Positions 1 to 5,186 of a DNA stretch of 10,059 nucleotides are shown one piece after another; positions within the stretch are counted from its first letter, which is position 1; every line of letters begins with the position of its first letter. The notes below the pieces were generated by a model. It had not been told where the DNA came from and did not search any database. It was given only the letters and a program-made list of their open reading frames with translations. A program made the position numbers and the translations under genes. The stretch comes from Candidatus Sordicultor fermentans (GTDB lineage: Bacteria > Atribacterota > Atribacteria > Atribacterales > Caldatribacteriaceae): positions 1 through 10,059 of the forward strand of contig DGDO01000121.1 of the NCBI GenBank assembly GCA_002385475.1, in the 5' to 3' direction.

Positions 1-19
1 AGATGTGTATAAGAGACAG
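1..19 (+). other. Tn5/Nextera mosaic-end adapter (sequencing artefact)
   Basis: The first 19 bases, AGATGTGTATAAGAGACAG, are exactly the Tn5 transposase mosaic end used in Nextera tagmentation libraries. They are library sequence left untrimmed at the contig edge, not part of the genome. The adapter supplies a false ATG at 3-5, so translating from there gives the artefactual start MCIRDR. Genomic sequence starts at about base 20. Confidence 0.97.
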
Positions 20-1055
20 GGTTTTACCTCTCCTTGAAGCTGCTCTTTTTCTCTCTTTTTTGAGTGCTTTTCTGGGTGGAATCGTCTTTCTTCGCCCTCT
101 TCTTGCCTTTCTTTTGAGAAGCGCTCTTCGGGCTTCTCTTTTTGTTTCTGCATTTTTAGAAGAGCATGTTCCTCATTTTTTCTGGGATTTTTCTCAGATA
201 AGAAATCAGCTGTGGGGATGGGTTTTCTGGCTCTCTCTTCTCGGATTTTTTATTTTTCTCATCAGACGAGAGAGGAAAAAGTTAATATGGGGTTCTGTTT
301 TAGTCGGTGTTCTTTTAGTGGGGGGACTTTATCTTTTCCTTCCCCCACCTCTTGAGTTCTGGGTTTTTGACGTAGGACAGGGTCTGGCAACGGGGATAGT
401 AGAGGAAAGGACAATGAGCTTTATCGATGCCGGAGGAATAATAAGGGGCTATGGTAATACAGGAAAAGCAGTTTTAGAAAAATTTATCCACTATCGGGAT
501 ATAGAGAAAGTTGACTATGTTTTTCTCACCCATTTTCACCAAGACCACTCTGCAGGTATAGAGCCACTATCTTCCTCTTTTCCCGAGCTTGCAGTATTAA
601 GTCTTCCTTATTTTCCCAATTTTTCTTGTTTTCCTCTTTCTTCTCGTGCTCAGTTAGAAATCTTTCCCATCCAGGGCAAGAAAGAAAACGAGCAGGCTCT
701 GGTTTTTCGGTTGACTTTACCTCATTTACGGATTTTAATTTGTGGAGATGTGGAAGAAGAAGGAATAAGATATCTTATGGGGTGGGGAGAGGAAAACTTG
801 AAAGCCGAGGTGGTGATACTTCCCCATCACGGTAAATATGTCAGCAACATGGCAGAGCTTCTCTCCCTTTGTAATTGTGAGGTGGCAGTAATTTCTTGTG
901 GAGAAAATAGCTACGGGCACCCCAGCCCCGAGACCATAAAGTTGCTTGCCGACTTAAACTTGCCTTATTTTATAACTCAAGAAGATGGGGCGATTTGTTT
1001 TCGCCCCACAGGAAAAAGTTGGGAGGTTAAAAGATTTGGGAAAGGTAGAATTTAA
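20..1055 (+). CDS. comEC: ComEC/Rec2 competence protein, C-terminal part (5' truncated)
   Basis: ComEC is the inner-membrane channel that carries single-stranded DNA into the cell during natural transformation. Only about 344 residues are present; full proteins are usually 600-800, so the OB-fold and most of the Competence domain are lost at the contig edge. Numbering from the false adapter ATG, residues 10-115 contain several hydrophobic membrane segments. A metallo-beta-lactamase domain follows from about 117: FDVGQG (122-127), DAGG (142-145), the metal motif THFHQDHSAG (176-185), GD (248-249), HHGK (275-278) and YGHPSPE (304-310). This layout, VGQG then HxHxDH then a late HHG/YGHP segment, is diagnostic of the ComEC C-terminus. 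The apparent ATG at 3 is adapter sequence, so the gene has no real start here. holA follows directly, probably overlapping the end by 20 bases. Whether the cell is competent cannot be judged from this fragment. Confidence 0.93.
987..1007 (+). other. Perfect hairpin in comEC end, upstream of holA ribosome site
   Basis: Arms GGGGCGA (987-993) and TCGCCCC (1001-1007) are exactly complementary around a 7-base loop. The hairpin lies inside the last comEC codons and ends 13 bases before the holA Shine-Dalgarno. It has no T-run and so is not an intrinsic terminator. It could tune processing or translation at the comEC/holA junction, but it could equally be a by-product of the encoded residues. Confidence 0.4.
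1021..1027 (+). promoter_or_regulatory. Shine-Dalgarno deciding the holA start
   Basis: GGGAGGT matches the anti-Shine-Dalgarno complement well and is followed by 8 bases and an in-frame TTG at 1036. Neither the ATG at 985 nor the ATG at 1063 has a comparable site at proper spacing. This favours the TTG as the holA start. Confidence 0.7.
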
Positions 1056-1968
1056 AACCTGGATGAACCAGGATATAAAAGGTAGATGTTTTGTTCTGGA
1101 GCTCGCGGTGGGAGGAAAATATTTTGAAGACCACTGCTGGCCACAAATTGTGGAAAAGCTGGGAGGGGGAAAAGTGGTGAGGATTAAAGGGAAAAAGGAG
1201 TGGGAAGAAAAAGGGGGAGGGGCGATTTTACCTTCTCTTTTCGGGGAGAAGAAGATTCTGTTGCTGGAGGATTTGGAAGAAAGCCTCGCTCTGAAAATAA
1301 AAAATATCAGCTCTCCCCATTTTCTGGTATTTATCTCTTCAGGCTGGAGGGGAGGAAAGGAGTGGAGTGATGACACCTGGATAAAAGTAGAGCCTCCTCG
1401 CTATGATCTGGAAAACTTTTGGAAAAAGAGTGCAAAGAACAAGGGAATATTCTTAGACAATCAAGTTCTCCGGTCTCTTTCTCGCTGGAGCAAGGAATAC
1501 GATTGGGGAGAGGAAGATGTAGAACAGTTTTTGAGCCAGTTTTCAGAAGGGGAAACCGTAAAAATGGAAGACGTAGAACTTTACTTTGAGAAAAACGAGC
1601 GAACGCTCCTTTTTCGCTTTCTGGACGCCACAGGAGAGAGAAACCTGGAAGGAGCTATTTTCTACCTTCGCTCTCTACTGCAGATTGGTTTTTCTCCCTC
1701 TTTGCTTTTAACCAACGTTGCTCGTCGCTTTCGTCTCTTGTGGCAAGCTCAGGAGACGAAAGAAGAAACTGTAGACCTATGGTCAGGTAGAAAACTCAGC
1801 CCTTTTGAGTGGAGAGAAAAAATTCTAAAAAACAAGAATAAATATAACTTAGAAGAAATACAAAGAGCTTTTGAAATTCTCTACCAGGTAGATAAAGCAC
1901 TAAAAACCCGGAATCCCGAGCCAGAAGCTTTGCTTCTGGGGATGTTGGTAAAAATAATGGCTAAGTAA
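1036..1968 (+). CDS. holA: DNA polymerase III subunit delta
   Basis: HolA is the delta subunit of the clamp loader; it opens the beta sliding clamp during loading onto primed DNA. The 310-residue product is slightly short for the family (about 330-345). It shows the weakly conserved HolA pattern: an N-terminal segment around CFVLELAVGGKYFEDHC corresponding to the usual 'yll.G.e.yl' start; a degenerate AAA+-like domain with the LPSLFGEKKILLLEDLE region; and a C-terminal helical domain with FYLRSLLQIGFSP, ARRFRLLWQA and a closing ALKTRNPEPEALLLGMLVKI, which resembles the family C-terminus. There is no Walker A motif, as expected for delta. I prefer the TTG at 1036 because of GGGAGGT 8 bases upstream. 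ATG 985 would overlap comEC by 71 bases; ATG 1063 has no ribosome site. Position after comEC and before convergent rpsT is the usual order in Firmicutes and supports the call. Confidence 0.88.
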   Translation: MGKVEFKTWMNQDIKGRCFVLELAVGGKYFEDHCWPQIVEKLGGGKVVRIKGKKEWEEKGGGAILPSLFGEKKILLLEDLEESLALKIKNISSPHFLVFISSGWRGGKEWSDDTWIKVEPPRYDLENFWKKSAKNKGIFLDNQVLRSLSRWSKEYDWGEEDVEQFLSQFSEGETVKMEDVELYFEKNERTLLFRFLDATGERNLEGAIFYLRSLLQIGFSPSLLLTNVARRFRLLWQAQETKEETVDLWSGRKLSPFEWREKILKNKNKYNLEEIQRAFEILYQVDKALKTRNPEPEALLLGMLVKIMAK

Positions 1969-2248
1969 GAGAGCTTTCGTGCTGAGCAGCAGCTTGATTA
2001 AGCTTGTTGGTGAGACGAGATTTAATCCGAGCAGCTTTATTTTTATGAAAAACTCCTTTGCTCACTGCCATATCAACTTTCTTATACACCCGAGGAAGAT
2101 AAGAATGAGCCTCTTCTATCATTCCTTCTTCTACGAGCTTTCTGAACTTCTTGATTTCAGTTTTAGTAGCTGATTTGATGCTTCGGTTACGCATTCTTCT
2201 CTTTTCGTTTTTTCGCAAATTTTTCCAGGCCGTTTTAGTGTTGGGCAC
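1961..2248 (-). CDS. rpsT: 30S ribosomal protein S20
   Basis: S20 binds 16S rRNA in the body of the small ribosomal subunit and helps early assembly. The 95-residue product starts PNTKTAWKNLRKNEKRR, the basic N-terminal helix typical of S20. It continues with RNRSIKSATKTEIKKF, then VYKKVDMAVSKGVFHKNKA and the conserved RIKSRLTNKLN near the end. Length matches the family (about 85-95). The start is taken as GTG 2248 because GAGGTGG lies 5 bases upstream and the protein then begins M-P-N, as S20 usually does; the earlier in-frame GTG at 2257 lies inside that ribosome site. The gene has its own promoter and ends 8 bases inside holA on the opposite strand, so there is no room for a terminator between them. 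Its transcript probably runs antisense into holA. Confidence 0.96.
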   Translation of the reverse strand: MPNTKTAWKNLRKNEKRRMRNRSIKSATKTEIKKFRKLVEEGMIEEAHSYLPRVYKKVDMAVSKGVFHKNKAARIKSRLTNKLNQAAAQHESSLT

Positions 2249-2253
2249 TTTTT

Positions 2254-2260
2254 CCACCTC
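2254..2260 (-). promoter_or_regulatory. Shine-Dalgarno deciding the rpsT start
   Basis: On the minus strand GAGGTGG is followed by five A residues and the GTG at 2248. The site contains the alternative GTG at 2257, which rules that codon out as the likely start. Confidence 0.75.
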
Positions 2261-2291
2261 TTAAAAGATTTTTTAAAAAAAGACGATGCTA

Positions 2292-2320
2292 ATTTTAACA
2301 CGGAGCTTTAATATTTGCAA
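2292..2320 (-). promoter_or_regulatory. Sigma-70-type promoter for rpsT
   Basis: On the minus strand TTGCAA (2320-2315) and TAAAAT (2297-2292) are separated by 17 bases. They match the consensus -35 at 4 of 6 positions and the -10 at 5 of 6. The expected transcription start is near 2285, giving a leader of about 37 bases before the rpsT start. Called by eye from spacing and position. Confidence 0.55.
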
Positions 2321-2379
2321 CCGGAAGGAGCTCAGGATAGTGTAAATTTATGAGGAAAACTTTCAGGCTCTCCTTAAAT

Positions 2380-2407
2380 ACCACAGCCTGCCCGGGCAGG
2401 CTGTGGT
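2380..2407 (-). terminator. Gapless palindrome after the lipoprotein gene, probable terminator
   Basis: CCACAGCCTGCCC (2381-2393) is followed at once by its exact reverse complement (2394-2406), with one more A-T pair outside. It begins 15 bases after the lipoprotein stop codon. In RNA it would form a GC-rich hairpin with a few loop bases opened at the centre. The minus-strand tract after it is TATTTAAGG, a poor U-run, so it may stall or protect the 3' end rather than act as a strong intrinsic terminator. A dyad this perfect could also be a protein-binding site. Confidence 0.5.
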
Positions 2408-2421
2408 GCAGGTTCGAAATC

Positions 2422-3162
2422 CTATGGAGTAACCGTGCAGGTGAGAATGCTTAACGGAGTGCTGAAAGCATTCCCGGCTCGGTCCTTAATATCCATAAGG
2501 GAATTGTAAATAAAGTGGACCATCACCTGGTCACCGGTAACCAGCTGGTCTGTATCCCATTTTCCGGTTAAGGTAACCGTCTGGCTGCCTTCTTCAAGGG
2601 TTGCTTCAGTCACCGTGAAATGAGAGCCACCTGGGCATGCAACACAGCTCACAGCCCAATATGCAAGATGTTCGAAAAGATTCACGTCTCCTATAACTAC
2701 CGGTTCATTAAACTGAACAGTTATAGTGGGCGCTGCATCAAGGGGGGCGTCTGCCTTTGCTGAGCAGGAAAGAAAATAAGGTGGTGTTGTGTCTACCACA
2801 AGAGAAAAAGTTTCCTGATCGCTTTCCAGAAGCTCTTCGGCCTTAGCGGTAAAAGCAAAGGCAAAGGTCCCTTCAGTGGTTCCACTGGTCCAGCTCCAGG
2901 TGAAGCTTCCTGCAGAATTGGTAGTGGTACTACCAAGAAGAGTGCCATTCAGATATACCCTGATAATAGCATCAGCCGGCCCACTTCCGGTAAAGGTAAC
3001 TGTAACACCACCCCTCACCGGATCACCATTTTGCAGATTCTTTGAGCCATCATTTACAGTTATGAGTTGAGGCTTTTGAGTTTGGCTGGGCGAGGGACCA
3101 CCACACCCTGCAAGCACCACAAGAAGCACCAACACAGAGAGAAAAACTATTGGTTTTTTCAT
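2422..3162 (-). CDS. Secreted lipoprotein with two Ig-like domains
   Basis: The 246-residue product starts with a lipoprotein signal: MKK, a hydrophobic stretch (5-17) and the lipobox LAGC with the acylated Cys at 20, so it should be exported and anchored to a membrane. A short Ser/Pro/Gln linker (21-32) follows. Residues about 33-125 look like a bacterial Ig-like domain: I-x-V-Y-L-NGTLLG, NSAGSFTWSW, then VDTTPP as the usual boundary. Residues about 127-246 look like an SbsA/Big_5-type Ig domain, with ITVQFNEPV and a closing DIKDRAGNAF. The second domain has four cysteines (133, 173, 176, 242) that could form disulfides. No catalytic motif is visible, so the role is probably structural or adhesive at the cell surface. 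The start is firm: AGGAGG lies 7 bases before the ATG, with a promoter upstream. Specific function is unknown. Confidence 0.85.
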   Translation of the reverse strand: MKKPIVFLSVLVLLVVLAGCGGPSPSQTQKPQLITVNDGSKNLQNGDPVRGGVTVTFTGSGPADAIIRVYLNGTLLGSTTTNSAGSFTWSWTSGTTEGTFAFAFTAKAEELLESDQETFSLVVDTTPPYFLSCSAKADAPLDAAPTITVQFNEPVVIGDVNLFEHLAYWAVSCVACPGGSHFTVTEATLEEGSQTVTLTGKWDTDQLVTGDQVMVHFIYNSLMDIKDRAGNAFSTPLSILTCTVTP

Positions 3163-3196
3163 CTTTTTTCCTCCTCTTCTCCTAATTCAAAATACT

Positions 3197-3225
3197 ATTT
3201 TAGAGCTCGTCAGAGAATAAATCAA
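3197..3225 (-). promoter_or_regulatory. Sigma-70-type promoter for the lipoprotein gene
   Basis: On the minus strand TTGATT (3225-3220) and TAAAAT (3202-3197) are 17 bases apart. The -10 is the same hexamer as at the rpsT promoter. The expected start near 3190 gives a leader of about 28 bases that contains the AGGAGG ribosome site at 3175-3170. Confidence 0.55.
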
Positions 3226-3502
3226 ATCTTTACACTTGTCAGTGTCTATGAAAGTGGTTGGCTACGCTAAATATTGTTTTACGGTTGAAAAAAGTAGTAA
3301 GAATAGAGAGCTTTTTGCTCCCCCTGCTAAATCGGGGTTGTATCTTGGATATATTAGATGTCGAGGACTCTCGTGACGAAAAGCAGGGCTTTGCGGTTTT
3401 CTGGCTCATTCCCCGGCTCACCCAACATCTCTTCTGCGTGCCGGGATTCTCTTCGAGCTCTAAAGCAGGTGTCTTAATGAACCAAAAAGTGCCCAATTGC
3501 GA
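3226..3502. other. Intergenic hairpin-rich region, no convincing gene
   Basis: This is most of the 444-base gap between the divergent lipoprotein and MATE genes. Short open frames exist on both strands (about 80 and 114 codons) but they overlap each other, have no convincing ribosome site and resemble no family I know. Several short inverted repeats cluster here: GAGC/GCTC around TTTTT (3308-3320); a CCCC/GGGG pair near 3321-3337; CGAG/CTCG around GACT (3362-3373); AAAGC/GCTTT around AGG (3380-3392); and CCCGGC/GCCGGG enclosing about 22 bases (3412-3445). The density suggests a structured RNA, a degraded mobile or repetitive element, or chance. I cannot choose between these. Confidence 0.35.
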
Positions 3503-3531
3503 TTGATAAAAAATGTCAATTATTGTATGAT
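3503..3531 (+). promoter_or_regulatory. Strong sigma-70-type promoter for the MATE gene
   Basis: TTGATA (3503-3508) and TATGAT (3526-3531) are separated by 17 bases; each matches consensus at 5 of 6 positions, the best -35/-10 pair seen in the window. Transcription should start near 3538, leaving a leader of about 69 bases before the MATE start. Confidence 0.7.
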
Positions 3532-3537
3532 GGTAGA

Positions 3538-3606
3538 ATGTAGAGTTTCTAACCGGGTCTGCCCCTGTCAGGAAATCCAACATTTTTAGAAGTAAAGGGT
3601 GATTTT
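3538..3606 (+). promoter_or_regulatory. MATE mRNA leader with small dyads and GGTGA ribosome site
   Basis: The predicted 5' leader holds two adjacent dyads, GGGTCTGCCC (3555-3564) and CCTGTCAGG (3564-3572). The second is symmetrical around one base, as a repressor half-site pair would be. GGTGA (3598-3602) lies 4 bases before the ATG and serves as ribosome site. The dyads sit just downstream of the promoter, a position suited to an operator, but no regulator gene is present. Confidence 0.35.
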
Positions 3607-5004
3607 ATGGCATCGTCAAAAGATAACGCTCAAGACATATCGTTTTTTTTAGAAGCGAAAACGCCTGCTGACGTACGTAAGGCAATATTCAAACTGGCTT
3701 TGCCGGCAATGCTTGAATTTATGCTTATGATGCTGGTGCAAATGATAGATATGATACAGGTAGGCTCCCTGGGCCCCTGGGCTATTGCTGCAACCGGACT
3801 GGCAGCTCAACCAACCATGCTGATTTTTTCAGTGTTTAGTGCGCTGGTTGTCGGGACTACAGCCCTTGTCGCGAGGGCTGCGGGAGCTGGAGATCGTGAA
3901 TATGCCTCTCGTGTAACCAGACAGTCTTTTGTAGTGGTGTTACTTATGGGAGTTATTGTAACCGCAGTAGGTATTCCCGCTTCTGGAGCTATCATCCGAT
4001 TAATGGGTGCAGACGTTGATACAATTGGCCCGGGAACAATTTATATGAAAATTATAATGGCAGGAACAGTGTTTACTGTGGGTAACATGGTGCTGGCAGC
4101 CTCTTTAAGGGGCGTAGGCGATATGGTAACCCCCATGATTTCAAATATCGTAGCAAATGTCGTCAACATATTCATGAACTGGTTGTTAATTAATGGCAAC
4201 CTTGGATTCCCTCGATTGGAAGTGGCAGGCGCAGCAATAGCCACATCCTTTTCCAGGTTAATAGCATTTTGCATTACTATGCATGCGGTATATGCCCGGG
4301 ATAAATATATCAGCATATCCATTCATGATTCATATCGCTTTGAGCCCGATGTAATACGAAGCGTGTTGAATATTGGCACCCCGGCAGCGATAGAGCAGCT
4401 GATTATGAGGACTGGTGCATTATTGTTTGCACGACTGATTGCCGGATTTGGCACTATAATGTTTGCTGCCCATCAGATAGCGATAAACATTGATGGTCTG
4501 GGAATTGTACCGGCAATGGCGTTTCAGATGGCCGCCACCACTCTTGTAGGGCAGGGTATAGGCGCACAAAAACCCGAACTTTCAGAAGAAGCAACACGAC
4601 AATCAATAATTGTCAGTACGATAATCATGTCGTTAATTGGCGTTGCTTACTTCTTCTTGGGTAAGTATGCCATAATGATTTTTACTCGAGATGCTCAAGT
4701 AATCTCCTTGGGAGAAAGCGCCTTGAAAATTTTAGCATTTTCCCAGCCTTTCACTGCTGTTTACTTTGTTGTTGCTGGTGCCCTGCGGGGTGCAGGGGAT
4801 ACAAAATATGCCATGTATGCCAGCGCAATTGGCATGTGGGTCACCCGCTTAGGCCTGGGATACATATTAGCAGATTTATTGAATATGGCACTTATTGGTG
4901 CCTGGATTGCCGTTACCGTAGATATGGCGGTGAGAATGGTGCTGGTGGTGTATTTGAGGAGTATAGCAGAGAATATGGCAAGAAGTATAGTGAGGAGAGC
5001 TTAA
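3607..5004 (+). CDS. MATE family multidrug efflux transporter
   Basis: MATE proteins are inner-membrane antiporters that expel cationic drugs, dyes or metabolites in exchange for Na+ or H+. At 465 residues the length is typical, with about twelve hydrophobic segments between 27 and 452. The protein shows the family's internal twofold repeat: SLRGVGD (166-172) in the first half matches ALRGAGD (392-398) in the second, and each half opens with a similar helix (LALPAMLEFML at 30; NIGTPAAIEQL at 255). Other family signatures are ARAAGAGD (89-96) and LEVAGAAIATSFSR (204-217). The substrate cannot be predicted. The start is supported by GGTGA 4 bases upstream. The gene stands alone with its own promoter. 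By eye its codon choice (more gca/gcc, ctg and cgt) differs from the polypurine/polypyrimidine style of the flanking genes, which hints at acquisition by transfer. Confidence 0.93.
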   Translation: MASSKDNAQDISFFLEAKTPADVRKAIFKLALPAMLEFMLMMLVQMIDMIQVGSLGPWAIAATGLAAQPTMLIFSVFSALVVGTTALVARAAGAGDREYASRVTRQSFVVVLLMGVIVTAVGIPASGAIIRLMGADVDTIGPGTIYMKIIMAGTVFTVGNMVLAASLRGVGDMVTPMISNIVANVVNIFMNWLLINGNLGFPRLEVAGAAIATSFSRLIAFCITMHAVYARDKYISISIHDSYRFEPDVIRSVLNIGTPAAIEQLIMRTGALLFARLIAGFGTIMFAAHQIAINIDGLGIVPAMAFQMAATTLVGQGIGAQKPELSEEATRQSIIVSTIIMSLIGVAYFFLGKYAIMIFTRDAQVISLGESALKILAFSQPFTAVYFVVAGALRGAGDTKYAMYASAIGMWVTRLGLGYILADLLNMALIGAWIAVTVDMAVRMVLVVYLRSIAENMARSIVRRA

Positions 5005-5138
5005 GCGAAAGCATATAGTATAGAAAATAGCGGGCGACAAAAAAGGCAATAGAGACATTCAGGGGAGACGAGCAAGGTGGCTTTTCCTCCGCGTTGTTTT
5101 GGTCTTTTTCTCTTGTCCTTTTTGTTTTTCTCTTTTTG

Positions 5139-5171
5139 GAACCATGAGAGGGCAAGGCCCTCTCATGGTTC
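5139..5171 (+). terminator. 15-bp stem-loop between MATE and radical SAM genes
   Basis: GAACCATGAGAGGGC (5139-5153) pairs perfectly with 5157-5171 around the loop AAG. The following plus-strand bases, TGTTATAATCTTCTT, are T-rich but interrupted, so termination of the MATE transcript is plausible though not textbook. The stem ends one base before the TG of the radical SAM promoter, so it also occupies the place of a -35 element. It could instead be an operator, since the dyad is long and exact. Confidence 0.65.
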
Positions 5172-5180
5172 TGTTATAAT
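5172..5180 (+). promoter_or_regulatory. Extended -10 promoter giving a leaderless radical SAM mRNA
   Basis: TGTTATAAT combines the extended -10 TGn with a perfect TATAAT (5175-5180). No -35 is present at 16-18 bases upstream (GCAAGG region), as tolerated by extended -10 promoters. With standard spacing the transcript begins at 5187, the A of the radical SAM ATG. No Shine-Dalgarno exists in the bases before that ATG, which agrees with leaderless translation. Confidence 0.6.
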
Positions 5181-5186
5181 CTTCTT

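Noticed and set aside
3..20. ATG at 3 as the comEC start
   Set aside because: It lies in the sequencing adapter.
985..1035. ATG 985 as holA start
   Set aside because: It would overlap comEC by 71 bases, has no ribosome site, and the added residues do not look like the HolA N-terminus.
735..1376. Minus-strand frames opposite comEC and holA
   Set aside because: Biased Ser/Phe/Pro-rich translations of the reverse strand, with no ribosome site and no family resemblance.
2261..2283. A/T-run dyad TTTTTTAAAAAAA in the rpsT leader
   Set aside because: Weak A-T pairing with no loop; not a credible terminator or regulator, only local AT richness.
2407..2424. tRNA T-arm-like GGTTCGAAATCC
   Set aside because: The loop would be 8 bases instead of 7, and no acceptor, D or anticodon arms are found around it. 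It also runs into the lipoprotein stop codon.
3239..3583. Open frames of about 114 codons (minus) and 82 codons (plus, 3258-3506) in the intergenic region
   Set aside because: They overlap on opposite strands, lack ribosome sites, have odd low-similarity composition and cover the MATE promoter. More likely chance frames over a structured or decayed element.
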